A stretch of 64,000 nt of DNA from Chloroflexota bacterium (GTDB lineage Bacteria > Chloroflexota > UBA11872 > UBA12225 > JAJDUF01): assembly GCA_022826725.1 (NCBI GenBank), contig JAJDUF010000012.1, positions 186,001 to 250,000 on the forward strand. The letters run 5' to 3'. Shown here piece after piece: positions 27,306-36,867 of the stretch. Position numbers and translations under genes: made by a program. Below the pieces are notes generated by a model that made no database searches, was not told where the DNA came from, and saw only the letters and a list, made by a program, of their open reading frames with translations. The stretch's first letter is position 1; each line of letters opens with the position of its first letter.

Positions 27306-28964
27306 CTAGCCCGTCTGCCGCAGGTCTCGTCGCTCGAACAGCAGGACCGATAGCGCAATCAAGACCACCGCCAGTCCGGCGAGAAGCGCCGCGTGGCTCC
27401 AGTCCAGGCCGTTGTTCAGCGGGTCGTTTCCCAGGTAGTAGTAGAAGGGCAACCACTGGACCATGTCCGCCATGCTCTCGTTGAGCGCGGCGAACCCATT
27501 GACGAGGTGGAGCACGAGCGCCGCGCCGATGGTCACGAAGACGGCAATCCGCGTCCGTCCCGTGCCGGCGCTCAAAATCAGCGCCAGCGCGCCGAAGGCC
27601 AAGCCGAGCAGCGTTTGCAGCAGGCAGGTTGCGGCGATGTTGCCGATGTCCATGCCGAGGTCGGCAAGCAGGGAGCCGAGTGCAACTCCGGCGAAGGTGG
27701 CGAATCCTACGGCAAAGGCGTAGAGCGTCATCGTCCAGCTCTTCTCCAGCACGATCCGCGAGCGCCGGACCGGGTTGGCAAGCAGCAGGCCGATGGTCCG
27801 GCGCGATTCCTCGCCGGCCAATGCGCCGGCCCCTATGGCAATGGTGACCACCATGACCGAGACCGGCGCCATCAGGCCGAACGTCTCGATCTGGTACCAG
27901 CCCTCCGGGGTGCTGATGTCACCACCGCCGGCCAGCGCGATCAGGGCTTCCGGGAGGCTCTCGAAAGCCGTCAGGGTTTCCTCGGGAATGGCTTTGTAGA
28001 AAGGCCCCATCATCACGCCCATCATGAGGAACATCACCGCCGCCGTGACCAGCAGCAGCCCCTGATACTCCGAGGCTGCCTTGAGCCAGATCGAGGAGAC
28101 GCGGGCCGAGCCGGCCAGCTGGCCGATGACCTTCCTGGTCAGCGGATTGCCGCGCAGCCGATCTATCAGCGTAACACCGACGGACTGCCCCTTCAGGTCG
28201 CGGCGATTGACACCGATCACGGCGATGGCGCCAAAAATCGCAGCGCCGGCCAGCAGCACACCGAGATGACCCCAGTTGATACCGTTGTAGACTGGCTCGC
28301 TACCGTCGAAGTAGTACCACGGGAACGCTTTGACCAGTTCTTTCAGGTCCTCAATGAGTGGCAGCAAGCCGACGGCAAAGAACGACAGGACCAGCACCGC
28401 GGTCGTGACACCGGCCGCCGCCCCCCGGTTGCCGGTCCAGGCGCTGACGGCCATCGCCAGCAAGCCGTAGAAGAGGACGTTGACGAACATGTGGAGGGAG
28501 AGCGCTTCCACGTCCAGGCCGCCGATCTCGACGCCGAGCATGGCTGCGATGCCGTAGACCGCGCCCCACAAGATGAGCACGCTCAACGCCGCGAGCAGCA
28601 CCATGGCCCCGGCTTTGGAGACGAGCACGTAGGTCCGGCCCTTGGGATTGCCGAGCAGGATGCCCATGGTCCCGTCCCGCTCCTCGCCAGCGATGGAGGA
28701 TGCACCCAGCGCCAGCGCCATTGCTGCCAGGGTGATGGCGCCGTAGAGGCCGTGGATGGCTTGGACGGCGAGGCCGCCCGCGTCAACGTCCTCGCGGATG
28801 CCGATGAGCGCGACATAGGCCTCCGGCATTGACGTGAGGATGGAAAGGTCAATCTGGCGGTAGACCGCCATCCCGTACAGGATGAGTAGCATGAGGCAGA
28901 CGACGGCGATGGTCCAGCCCAGCCAGCGGTCCCGGAGCGTTTTGGTGAAGACGTTGGTCAACAT
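27306..28964 (-). CDS. ABC-2-type exporter permease, double-length
   Basis: A 552-residue membrane protein of about 12 helices made of two similar halves. Each half begins with a helix, a long extracytoplasmic loop, and a GEE(R/S)-containing cytoplasmic loop: IAGEERDGTMGILLGNPKGRT in the first and LAGEESRRTIGLLLANPVRR in the second. This internal duplication means one polypeptide can supply both permease halves. It overlaps the ATPase gene by one base (shared TGATG), so they form one exporter, perhaps for a drug, peptide or lipid. The substrate is unknown. Confidence 0.88.
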   Translation of the reverse strand: MLTNVFTKTLRDRWLGWTIAVVCLMLLILYGMAVYRQIDLSILTSMPEAYVALIGIREDVDAGGLAVQAIHGLYGAITLAAMALALGASSIAGEERDGTMGILLGNPKGRTYVLVSKAGAMVLLAALSVLILWGAVYGIAAMLGVEIGGLDVEALSLHMFVNVLFYGLLAMAVSAWTGNRGAAAGVTTAVLVLSFFAVGLLPLIEDLKELVKAFPWYYFDGSEPVYNGINWGHLGVLLAGAAIFGAIAVIGVNRRDLKGQSVGVTLIDRLRGNPLTRKVIGQLAGSARVSSIWLKAASEYQGLLLVTAAVMFLMMGVMMGPFYKAIPEETLTAFESLPEALIALAGGGDISTPEGWYQIETFGLMAPVSVMVVTIAIGAGALAGEESRRTIGLLLANPVRRSRIVLEKSWTMTLYAFAVGFATFAGVALGSLLADLGMDIGNIAATCLLQTLLGLAFGALALILSAGTGRTRIAVFVTIGAALVLHLVNGFAALNESMADMVQWLPFYYYLGNDPLNNGLDWSHAALLAGLAVVLIALSVLLFERRDLRQTG

Positions 28965-29884
28965 CAGTCCGTCACCTCCTCATCGTGGTAGTACGTGAGG
29001 AAGATCTCTTCGAGGTCGGCCTCGTTGGTAGTGATGTCAACGATGGTGTGCAGCCCAGTCGCGGCTTGGAGGAGTACGCCCATGTCGCCGTCGAACGACA
29101 GGCGAACGTGGTTGTGCTCGACCGTCACCTCACGCGCCCCCGGCACGGCCGCGAACAGAGCCGCCTCCGCTGGCGAGTCCAGCTCCAGTTCGACTTGCCG
29201 CATTGCTTTCGACCGGAGATCGGCGACGGACTCGACGGTGACGAGCCGACCTTGGCGGATGATGCCGACCCGTCCGGCGACCCGCTGCACCTCCGATAGC
29301 GTGTGGCTGGAGAGGAACACGGTCCGTCCATCGGCAGCCACTTCCCGCACCATGTTCTGGAACTCGCGTTGGATCAGCGGGTCCAGACCGGAGCTAGGCT
29401 CGTCCATGATGAGCACATCCGGCCGGTTCATAAAGGCCTGGATCACCCCAACCTTCTGACGGTTGCCGGAGGAGAGGTTCCCCACCTTTCTGGACAGGTC
29501 GGCGTCGAGCCGCTCGGCAAGCTCGTTGACGTATGACCAATCCACACCGCCGCGCAAGTTTGCAAAGTACGTGAGAGTGTCTCGACCGGTCAGGTTGGGG
29601 TACAGCGCCAGATCGCCCGGAATGTAGCCGAGGTGCCGGCGTATCTCGACGGACTTGGCGTGGGTATCGAGTCCCAGGATCGCGGCCCGGCCCGCGGTCG
29701 GCCTGATCTCATCGAGCAGCATCCTGATGGTGGTCGTCTTCCCGGCCCCGTTAGGACCGAGGAAGCCAAAGACCTCACCGCGCTGCACGGTAAACAAGAG
29801 GTCCTGCGCGCCAACCACCGCCCCGTAGTGTTTGGTCAGACGGTCTACCTCGATGACCGATTCGGCGCTGCTCACGGAAGCCAT
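28964..29884 (-). CDS. ABC transporter ATP-binding protein
   Basis: A 306-residue CcmA/drrA-type ATPase partnering the adjacent ABC-2 permease. Walker A is GPNGAGKTTT, the signature is LSSGNRQKVG (a less common form of LSGGQ with Ser-Gly-Asn), and Walker B is VLIMDEPSSGLDP, followed by the switch His in LSSHTLSEVQR. The C-terminal 80 residues form an accessory domain. A GGAGAG site is well placed before ATG-29884. Confidence 0.93.
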   Translation of the reverse strand: MASVSSAESVIEVDRLTKHYGAVVGAQDLLFTVQRGEVFGFLGPNGAGKTTTIRMLLDEIRPTAGRAAILGLDTHAKSVEIRRHLGYIPGDLALYPNLTGRDTLTYFANLRGGVDWSYVNELAERLDADLSRKVGNLSSGNRQKVGVIQAFMNRPDVLIMDEPSSGLDPLIQREFQNMVREVAADGRTVFLSSHTLSEVQRVAGRVGIIRQGRLVTVESVADLRSKAMRQVELELDSPAEAALFAAVPGAREVTVEHNHVRLSFDGDMGVLLQAATGLHTIVDITTNEADLEEIFLTYYHDEEVTD

Positions 29885-29937
29885 GGTCGTTCTCTCCTCG
29901 TTCGTGCAACCGGGCGGCCGCGCCGGATTGGCGACGC

Positions 29938-31314
29938 CTACTGGCCACTGACCATCATCGTGCCGATACGAAAGGTTGGCGCGGCGGTGCCGCTGCGGAA
30001 TTGGAGGTCGTTCGCCACCATGTCCAGGTTGGCCAGCATCTCGGCGAGGTGGCCGGAGACGTTGATCTCGCTCACCGGGTAGGTCAGCCGCCCGCCCTCG
30101 ATCCAGATGCCGCCGGCGCCGCGCGAGAAATCGCCCGTGGTGATGTTCTCGGCAAACCCGATGAGGTCGGTGAGGAAGAGTCCCTGATCTACCGAGGCGA
30201 TGATCTCATCCGGGGTATGGGTGCCCGGCTCGATAAAGAAGTTGGACGTGGTCACGGTCGTCAGCGCGCCGCCGCGTCCGGCGCTGTGGGTGCTGGTCTT
30301 GCCCAGCTTGCGGGCGCTGTACGTGTCCAGCAGAAAGTCGGTGAACCGGCCGGCATCGAAGAGCACGTTGCGTTGCGTGGGTAGGCCCTCGCCATCGAAG
30401 GGCCGGCTCGCGGGCAGCCCGGGGCGCGTCGGGTCGTCCACGATGACCGCACTCGCCGAGCCGATAGTCTCACCCTCACGTCCGAGCAGGAACGTTGACC
30501 GCCGATAGGCCGCGTGTCCGTCGGCGGCGCGGGCATAAATGCCCAGCAGCGCCGGCCCCACGGTCACGTCCCAGACGACCGGGACGGCGCCGGTCGGGGC
30601 TTGGCGAGCGCCCAACTGCCGCACCGTGCGCTCGGCCGCCGTGCGCCCTACCGCCTCCGGCGACTCGAGCTGGCTGGCGCTCCGATGGCTGCTCCACCAC
30701 CAGCCGTTGCGTTTCTTGCCGTCCTCGTCGTCGGCGATGGCCTCAATCCCGATACCGCAGGAGCTGCGCCGATAGGAAGCGGCAAAGCCGTGGCTGTTGG
30801 CCAGCGTCACCCGCATCGTGGTGCGCCCTGCCGTCCCGCCGTCCGAGTTCGTCACGCGAGCGTGGGCGTCGAACGCAGCCTGCTCGGCGCGCCCGGCCCA
30901 GTCAATCAGCCGCTCCGGGGTCAACGTGGCGGTCGCGGGATCATACGTCTCCAGATCGTCGGGATCGGCGGATAGGCCAAAGCCGGCGTCCGGCAGGCCA
31001 CCATACTCGTCGGGGTCGCTGATCTTGGCCAGGTCCACGGCGTCGCTCGCCGCGCGGCGGATGGCTGCCGGGGAAAAGTCGCTTGTGGAGACCGAGGCCG
31101 CTCGTCCACCGACGAACACCCGCAGCGACACCCCCTTGGAGCCGGATTCGAGCAGCTTTTCCGTCTTGCCCTGCCGGACCGTCGCCGAAAAGTCGTTGCC
31201 GGCGCCGACGGCGGCCTCCGCTTCCTCGGCCCCGGCTTTTCGGGCCGCGGCCACGGCCGCTTCTGCCACGTCGAGGTAGTCCTGTTCGGTGAGGTCTGCG
31301 CCATTGACGGACAT
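29938..31314 (-). CDS. TldD/PmbA family protein, PmbA(TldE)-like subunit
   Basis: A 458-residue partner of the TldD metalloprotease. It lacks the HExxxH zinc motif, as expected for TldE/PmbA. N-terminal features are AAVAAARKAGAEEAEA and SKGVSLRVFVGGRAASVSTSDFS; the C-terminal part has FLLDTYSARKLG and RGAGGIWIEGGRLTYPVSEINVSG. TldD/TldE heterodimers process modified peptides (microcin B17, antitoxin CcdA in E. coli). The gene starts 33 bases after tldD ends, in one operon, with an AGGAG site. No precursor peptide is visible nearby. Confidence 0.92.
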   Translation of the reverse strand: MSVNGADLTEQDYLDVAEAAVAAARKAGAEEAEAAVGAGNDFSATVRQGKTEKLLESGSKGVSLRVFVGGRAASVSTSDFSPAAIRRAASDAVDLAKISDPDEYGGLPDAGFGLSADPDDLETYDPATATLTPERLIDWAGRAEQAAFDAHARVTNSDGGTAGRTTMRVTLANSHGFAASYRRSSCGIGIEAIADDEDGKKRNGWWWSSHRSASQLESPEAVGRTAAERTVRQLGARQAPTGAVPVVWDVTVGPALLGIYARAADGHAAYRRSTFLLGREGETIGSASAVIVDDPTRPGLPASRPFDGEGLPTQRNVLFDAGRFTDFLLDTYSARKLGKTSTHSAGRGGALTTVTTSNFFIEPGTHTPDEIIASVDQGLFLTDLIGFAENITTGDFSRGAGGIWIEGGRLTYPVSEINVSGHLAEMLANLDMVANDLQFRSGTAAPTFRIGTMMVSGQ

Positions 31315-31347
31315 CGCACGTACTCCTGACTGCTTGAGCGTTTTGTC

Positions 31348-32793
31348 CTATTGCTGCGTGCCACCGATGTTCAGCTCCGAGACGAGCAGCGTCGGGCAGC
31401 CAGCGCCAACGGGCACGCCCTGGCCCTCCTTGCCGCACGTCCCGGTACGCTTCGGGATGTCGGGATCGCTGCCGATCATGGTGACGTTTTGGAGCAGCGT
31501 CGGACCGTTCCCGATCAGGCTGGTGTGCTTGAGCGGCGCCGTCTGCTTGCCACCCTCGATGAGATACGCCTCGACGGTGCTGAACACAAAGTCGCCGTTG
31601 CTGATGTTGACCTGTCCGCCGGAATAGTTGACGCAGTACACACCCTTGTCCACGGAGCGGATGATCTCATCGGGGTCCACCTCGCCACCGAGCAGGTAGG
31701 TGTTGGTCATGCGCGGGACCGGGTAGTGGTGATAGTTCTGGCGCCGGCCGTTCCCCGTCCGGTCGGTATTGAAGTGCCGGGCGCTGATCCAATCGTGCAT
31801 GTAGCCCACGAGCACGCCGTCCTCGATGAGCACCGTGCGCTGGCCCGGCGTGCCCTCGTCATCCATATTCAGGGAGCCGATGTAGCCGGGTAGCGTGGCG
31901 TCGTCAATCAGGGTCACGCCGGGGGCGGCGACCTGCTCTCCGACGCGGTCGGTGTAGAGGCTGGTCCGCTTGCGGTTGAAATCGGCCTCCAAGCCGTGGC
32001 CGACGGCCTCGTGCAACAGGACACCGGACCAGCCGTTCCCCAGCACGACCGGCATCGCGCCGGCCGGCGCGTCCACGGCGTCGTGCAGCGTCGTCGCCAT
32101 CCGCGCGGCCTCGCGGGCCGTCTCCTCGGGGGAGTATTCGTCGGTGAAGTACGCCAACCCTTCTCGCGCCGCACTCCCTTGAAACGCGCTCTGCCGGTCG
32201 CCGTTGCGCTCGGACACGACTTGCAAGGCGAGTGTCACCCGGGGCTGCACGTCCGCTGCCAGAACCCCCTCGCTCGTCGCGACCATGGTGCGGCGCTCTT
32301 CCTCGGCAAACATCACCATGACGTGAGTAATCGTCGGCGCGTAGGCCCGCGCCGTGCTATCGGCGCGCCGGATCAAGTCCAGCTTGGCCTCGGCCGGCTC
32401 GTTGACGGCGGGACTAGCCACTGCATAGTAGTCGGGGAGCGGTACCGTTGCGACGGCAATCGGCGCGTGCTGACCGCCCGCCTGCGCGATATTGCCAGCG
32501 GTCCGTGCTGCCCGTTGCAGGCTCGACCAGGCGAAATCCTCGCTGTAGGCATAGCCGATGGCATCGCCGCTGACGACCCGCACGCCGACCCCTTGCGCCG
32601 TGCTGGCACTCGCCGACTTGATGGTCTCTTCCTCGAAGTTGATGTTGCGGTGGAGCGAGTACTCCGCGAACACGTCGGCATAGTCGCCGCCACGACCCAA
32701 CGCCAGATCGAGCAGGCGGCCAAGCTCGGCGGTGCCGAGGCCGTACTGCTCGGCGAAGAAACGATCGGTAGTCTGCGGTGCTTGCACGGACAT
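31348..32793 (-). CDS. tldD: TldD-like zinc metalloprotease subunit
   Basis: A 481-residue TldD. The zinc-binding motif is LLHEAVGHGLEADFN near residue 260 (HExxxH), with the third ligand expected in the late VNYSGGQVNISNGDFVF region (a Cys precedes it in GVYCVNYSGG). Other conserved segments are YADVFAEYSLHRNINFEE and EGTPGQRTVLIEDGVLVGYMHD. It is the upstream gene of a two-gene operon with the PmbA-like subunit and is divergent from the epimerase gene. It has an AGGA site before the ATG. Confidence 0.94.
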   Translation of the reverse strand: MSVQAPQTTDRFFAEQYGLGTAELGRLLDLALGRGGDYADVFAEYSLHRNINFEEETIKSASASTAQGVGVRVVSGDAIGYAYSEDFAWSSLQRAARTAGNIAQAGGQHAPIAVATVPLPDYYAVASPAVNEPAEAKLDLIRRADSTARAYAPTITHVMVMFAEEERRTMVATSEGVLAADVQPRVTLALQVVSERNGDRQSAFQGSAAREGLAYFTDEYSPEETAREAARMATTLHDAVDAPAGAMPVVLGNGWSGVLLHEAVGHGLEADFNRKRTSLYTDRVGEQVAAPGVTLIDDATLPGYIGSLNMDDEGTPGQRTVLIEDGVLVGYMHDWISARHFNTDRTGNGRRQNYHHYPVPRMTNTYLLGGEVDPDEIIRSVDKGVYCVNYSGGQVNISNGDFVFSTVEAYLIEGGKQTAPLKHTSLIGNGPTLLQNVTMIGSDPDIPKRTGTCGKEGQGVPVGAGCPTLLVSELNIGGTQQ

Positions 32794-32949
32794 GGGGCGG
32801 TCCTTTCTCGATCAGCGGTGCTGTCCACTATAACAGGTAGCGTGGCGTCCGCTGCGCGGTGGACGTGGGCTACTGTTCACGGCCCTTTGCTATGATGCCT
32901 GCTGACATTTCGCTATCTACTCGACCACACCGAGAACGGAGCGTTGACG

Positions 32950-33699
32950 ATGGCCGAAACGCCCAGTGCGCCCAAGCGTGTGCTCATTACCGGTGGCGCG
33001 GGGGTCATCGGGCAGGCGCTGCGCGACGAGCTACATCAGCGGTATCGGCTCCGGCTGATGTACCATCGCACCGTCCTCCCGCAGCAGGGCCGCGATGAAG
33101 TGATCGTGGCCGACATCACGGACCTGGCGCAGATGGAGGCTGCGTGTGAGGGGATGGATGCCGTCGTCCATCTCGCCGCGGACCCCAACACCGGGGCACC
33201 GTGGTCGTCCATTCTGCCCAAGAATATCGTCGGCGCTTACAACATCTACGAAGCGGCGCATCGGTGCGGGGTGGACTGCGTCGTGTTTGCCAGCACCAAC
33301 CACGTCATGGGCATGTACGAGAAGGACGGCGTCCCCCAGCGGCCGGAGCTGCTGCCCGTGCGCCCGGACGGGTACTACGGCGCGTCCAAGGCGTTCGGCG
33401 AGGCGCTGGGACGCTACTATGCCGACGCTTTCGGGTTGCGCGTGATCTGCCTCCGCATCGGCTCGTTCGTATCGCAGCCCACGGCGCCGCGCACCTTGGC
33501 GACCTGGTTAAGCTCCCGCGACATGGCCCAGCTCACCTGGCGGTCCATCGAATCGAGCATCCCGTTTGGGGTGTATAACGCCATCTCCGGCAATACGCGG
33601 CGCTATTGGGACATCACCAGTGCCCAACGCGAGTTAGGCTACGACCCCGAGGACAATGCCGAGGACTACGCGGCCGCTATCCTGGCTGCGCCGGCATAG
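32950..33699 (+). CDS. NAD-dependent epimerase/dehydratase (extended SDR)
   Basis: A 249-residue SDR protein with the NAD-binding VLITGGAGVIGQAL motif, VVHLAADPN, and the catalytic YYGASKAFGE (Tyr-x-x-x-Lys). The closest pattern known to me is the uronate-dehydrogenase-like group (VVFASTNHVMGMY, SFVSQPTAPRTLATWLSSRD), which oxidise hexuronates to lactones; that specificity is a guess. It is slightly shorter than UDP-sugar epimerases. A TTG at 32944 is an alternative start two codons upstream. The Nudix gene follows 18 bases downstream. Confidence 0.85.
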   Translation: MAETPSAPKRVLITGGAGVIGQALRDELHQRYRLRLMYHRTVLPQQGRDEVIVADITDLAQMEAACEGMDAVVHLAADPNTGAPWSSILPKNIVGAYNIYEAAHRCGVDCVVFASTNHVMGMYEKDGVPQRPELLPVRPDGYYGASKAFGEALGRYYADAFGLRVICLRIGSFVSQPTAPRTLATWLSSRDMAQLTWRSIESSIPFGVYNAISGNTRRYWDITSAQRELGYDPEDNAEDYAAAILAAPA

Positions 33700-33717
33700 G
33701 GACACCCTCTCGCACTG

Positions 33718-34230
33718 ATGGTGAGCATGACGACACTACGACCGGTCGAGGCTGAGGCGCGCGCCTGCCCGGAGCGCGAGTTCACCGTGGCGGTGTTCGT
33801 CGTCCATGATGGCGCGGTGCTCCTGCATCGGCACAAGAAGCTGGATATGTGGCTGCCGCCGGGCGGACACGTCGAGCCGGGTGAGCTACCCGATGAAGCC
33901 GCGATCCGCGAGACGAAGGAAGAAGCGGGCCTCGACATTGTGCTGGTGGACACGTCCGACGATCCACAGCCCGCGCCGCCCGGTCCGCAGCGGCTGTGCC
34001 GCCCGCTGGGCATCCAGTTGGAGGACATTCCTCCAGCCCCTCACCACCAGCACATTGACCTGATTTATGCCGCCGTGCCCCGCGATCCGGTACCGCCGTC
34101 CCTGGGCGGCGAGAGCGCCGGGCAAGGTCTCGGCTGGTATGACCGCGCGGCCTGTCGCCGCCTGGACGTGAGCGACGAGGTGCTGCGCTGGGCCGAGGCG
34201 GCCCGCCGCGCCGTCGCGGCAGCCCGGTAG
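33718..34230 (+). CDS. Nudix hydrolase
   Basis: A 170-residue pyrophosphohydrolase of the Nudix superfamily. The Nudix box is intact: GGHVEPGELPDEAAIRETKE then EAGL, with the metal-binding Glu residues in place. The N-terminal strand is FTVAVFVVHDGAVLLHRHKK. It acts on a nucleoside diphosphate linked to another moiety; the exact substrate is not predictable. Probably co-transcribed with the upstream epimerase. Confidence 0.9.
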   Translation: MVSMTTLRPVEAEARACPEREFTVAVFVVHDGAVLLHRHKKLDMWLPPGGHVEPGELPDEAAIRETKEEAGLDIVLVDTSDDPQPAPPGPQRLCRPLGIQLEDIPPAPHHQHIDLIYAAVPRDPVPPSLGGESAGQGLGWYDRAACRRLDVSDEVLRWAEAARRAVAAAR

Positions 34231-34336
34231 TGGCCGCCGACTGTTAGGTCCCTTACACACCGTCCGCCGCTACCTTGTGTATACTGAATTTAAGACTGGG
34301 CAACCATGGTCTTTGTGGGAGTGAGGAGGCACTGTA

Positions 34337-36016
34337 ATGGATAGTGGCGCGGGACCCGGAAACGGCGCCAACACCGCTCGGATCAACACCAAGCCGGTCT
34401 GGCCGGGCTTGGCGGTCGGATTGCTGGCCGTCCTCAGCGCGACGGCCGTGATGCTCTTTTTGCGCTTTGCATTTCAGGCCTTCATGCCGATTGAGTTGAT
34501 CGCGGAGTGGGTGCCGACGGTTACGCCGGTCAGTGCTCAAGCCGACGGGATCGCCACGTTCGGCGAGGCGCTCAAGCCGCTCGGCTACACGCTGCTGCTC
34601 GGCGGGCAGCTCTTACTGGGCACGCTCTGGGGCCTCGGGGTGACGATCCGGCGCCAGCGCCGCCGGCTCACGTCGCGGGCGCACGAGACATGGTTCCTCG
34701 CCGGTGGTCTGCCGACCATCTTTTGGCTCGTGTTGTGGCTGCTCCTGCCGGCCGTCCAGAATCGCGGGTTGGAGTTCTTCACCGGCCTCGTCGGTGTCGC
34801 CACGTTCGGCCTGACGCTGGTGGCGTTGCAGACAACGCTGGGCATCCCGGCGCTGACACCCTCGACCGCGCCGGTAGCGGCGCCGGGTCAGCGTCAGGCC
34901 CGCCGCCCCACGTTCGTCCAGATCGCCTGGAGTGGCGTGCTCATCGTCGCCGGCATCGGTCTCTGGCAGTTCCTTACGCGCTCATTCGGGGGCAACATGT
35001 TGACCATGGGCGGCGGCGGGGGCGGTGGCCGGGATGCCCGTGCCCTGGGGATGCAGTCCGAAATCACGCCCATTGACGATCACTACACCGTCTCCAAGAA
35101 CTTCAGAGACCCGACCGTTGACGCAGAGGACTGGAAGCTGGAGATCGCCGGACTGGTGGACCGGCCCTATTCGCTCACGTACAACGACATCTTGGAGATG
35201 CCCACCCGCGAGCAGATCCACACGCTCATCTGCATTAGTAACCCGGTGGGGGGCGAATACATCGGCAATGCGCGATGGGAAGGCTTGCCCTTGAAGACGT
35301 TCCTGGACACCGCCGGAATCGGCACCGGGGTCCAGGACGTTGTGGTTCACGGGGCCGATAACTACGCCGACAGCTTTCCTTTCGAGAAGGTGATGGACCC
35401 GGGCACGATGCTCGTCTGGAAAATGAACGGCCAGCCGCTCCCCACGCAGCACGGCTTCCCTATCCGCCTGCTGATACCGGAGATTTACGGCATGAAGAAC
35501 GTCAAGTGGATCACCAAGATCGAGTTGGTGGACCACGACTACACGGGCTTCTGGCAAAAGCGGGGCTGGAGTGACATTGCCACCGTCAAGACCATGTCGC
35601 GTATTGACGTGCCGGAGAACGCCTCACGCATCGCGGCCGACACGGAGCACATCATTGGCGGTGTGGCGTTCGCCGGGCCGCGCGGCATCTCCAAGGTCGA
35701 AGTGAGCGCCGATGAAGCGCGGACGTGGATGACTGCCGACATACGACCGCCGCTCTCCAAGTTTGCGTGGTCGCTGTGGACGGTGCCGTGGCGGCCCAAG
35801 GCCGGATCGTATCGCTTGCTCGTGCGGGCTACCGACGGCGATGGCAACGTGCAGCCGTCCGAGCACACGGCATCGCTACCCGACGGAGCGGATGGCTGGG
35901 ATCAGATTTCGATTAACGTCGTCCCTAGGGCGCAGGTCCAGCCGCAGTTGCCGCCCATCGAGAGCGAGCGAGCGCCGCTGCTCCCGCAGCTACCGCGCGA
36001 AGAGGGTGGCCGCTGA
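34337..36016 (+). CDS. Membrane-anchored sulfite-oxidase-like molybdopterin oxidoreductase
   Basis: A 559-residue protein with two parts. Residues about 20-225 contain 4-5 transmembrane helices. Residues about 245-545 form a sulfite-oxidase-fold domain with the molybdenum-ligand Cys in IHTLICISNPVGGEYIGNARWEG (near residue 298), PTQHGFPIRLLIPEIYG, and a C-terminal Mo-Cob dimerisation domain (GISKVEVSADEARTW..SLWTVPWRPKAGSYRLLVRATDG). The catalytic part should face outside. GAGGAGG lies 9 nt before the ATG. A TATACT -10-like hexamer at 34280-34285 has no well-spaced -35. Substrate unknown; sulfite or methionine sulfoxide are candidates from the family. Confidence 0.88.
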   Translation: MDSGAGPGNGANTARINTKPVWPGLAVGLLAVLSATAVMLFLRFAFQAFMPIELIAEWVPTVTPVSAQADGIATFGEALKPLGYTLLLGGQLLLGTLWGLGVTIRRQRRRLTSRAHETWFLAGGLPTIFWLVLWLLLPAVQNRGLEFFTGLVGVATFGLTLVALQTTLGIPALTPSTAPVAAPGQRQARRPTFVQIAWSGVLIVAGIGLWQFLTRSFGGNMLTMGGGGGGGRDARALGMQSEITPIDDHYTVSKNFRDPTVDAEDWKLEIAGLVDRPYSLTYNDILEMPTREQIHTLICISNPVGGEYIGNARWEGLPLKTFLDTAGIGTGVQDVVVHGADNYADSFPFEKVMDPGTMLVWKMNGQPLPTQHGFPIRLLIPEIYGMKNVKWITKIELVDHDYTGFWQKRGWSDIATVKTMSRIDVPENASRIAADTEHIIGGVAFAGPRGISKVEVSADEARTWMTADIRPPLSKFAWSLWTVPWRPKAGSYRLLVRATDGDGNVQPSEHTASLPDGADGWDQISINVVPRAQVQPQLPPIESERAPLLPQLPREEGGR

Positions 36017-36171
36017 CGGAAGCCGGCCCCTTTTGGGCTAGGCCAAGGCGCATTTCCACTCCCTCCGTCGCCATCATGTGTTGACCGGCCGGCGCCGGCC
36101 GCTTACAATGGCAACGGTATCCCGCCGGCCGGCTGGTGAGTTTTGGGGCCGGGGGAGGAGGCGTTCTGCCG

Positions 36172-36669
36172 ATGCGCGACGTCGCACGCCCCATGATCGC
36201 CTTCCTGCTCACGTTCGCCGCCCTGACCTTTGCGCCCCTGGCACTGATCGTCTGTTTCTTCCTTCTGTCGCAGTTTTGGAGCTTTCGGTTCGGCCCTTAT
36301 GCGTTTTGGGCGGCGCTGGGCGCCTTTATCATCTGTGTGCAGGCGGCCAGGATGCTCCTGAAGTACGCCGATAACCTCCTGATTACCCCGGACGACCCGA
36401 ATGCTCCCGTTGCCCCACGGGATGAATACTCGCACGACTGGCGCGAGTATTCGGAGCAGATAGGGCGGTACAAGCGCTGGGCCTATTACCGCCGCACCCG
36501 GCAGTTCGACAAGCTCGCGGCCCTGGAGCAAGAGGAGCGCGAGCTGGCCACCAAAGCCAAGGCGCGCGCGCGCAACGGCTCGGCGACAGGCAGCCCGGTG
36601 GTCGCGGCGCGGCCGGTTGAGAGTCGTTCGCCGGCGGTGAGTCGTCGTCCCCCGGAGCGACCCTCGTAG
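36172..36669 (+). CDS. Membrane protein of unknown function, two helices and basic tail
   Basis: A 165-residue protein with two transmembrane helices near the N-terminus (IAFLLTFAALTFAPLALIV and GPYAFWAALGAFIICVQ), followed by a cytoplasmic-type region rich in Arg/Lys/Glu and a disordered C-terminal tail of Arg/Pro/Ser. ATG-36172 has a strong GGAGGAGG site; the frame is open from GTG-36136. It overlaps the pilin-like gene by one base (TAGTG), so translation is coupled. No known family recognised. Confidence 0.7.
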   Translation: MRDVARPMIAFLLTFAALTFAPLALIVCFFLLSQFWSFRFGPYAFWAALGAFIICVQAARMLLKYADNLLITPDDPNAPVAPRDEYSHDWREYSEQIGRYKRWAYYRRTRQFDKLAALEQEERELATKAKARARNGSATGSPVVAARPVESRSPAVSRRPPERPS

Positions 36670-36860
36670 TGCCTCCCCGCGCACCTACGCCGCTGCACTC
36701 AAGTGACACGCCGGGTTCCCAGCACGGCCAAGGCGTCGTCGAGTACGTGCTCGTCATCTGCCTCTGTGCCGTCACGGTGGTCGTCGTGCTGCTGGTCCTG
36801 GGCGAGCAGGTAGCCATGCTCCTCACTGCCGTGTACGAGCGCATCGCGGCGCTGCTATGA
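36669..36860 (+). CDS. Flp/Fap-type pilin-like small protein
   Basis: A 63-residue protein with a 23-residue leader and the type IVb prepilin motif GQGVVEYVLVICLCAVTVVV: the cleavable Gly, Glu at +5 and Tyr at +6 are the Flp hallmarks, followed by one hydrophobic helix. Flp pilins are processed by a TadV peptidase and assembled by Tad machinery, none of which is in the window. GTG start coupled to the preceding membrane-protein gene. Confidence 0.7.
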   Translation: MPPRAPTPLHSSDTPGSQHGQGVVEYVLVICLCAVTVVVVLLVLGEQVAMLLTAVYERIAALL

Positions 36861-36867
36861 AGTACCC

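Noticed and set aside
27393-28832. Long plus-strand ORF (479 codons) opposite the ABC permease
   Set aside because: Antisense shadow of a GC-rich gene; its residues are mostly Arg/Gln/His/Gly/Ala with no motif, whereas the minus strand gives a clear ABC-2 permease.
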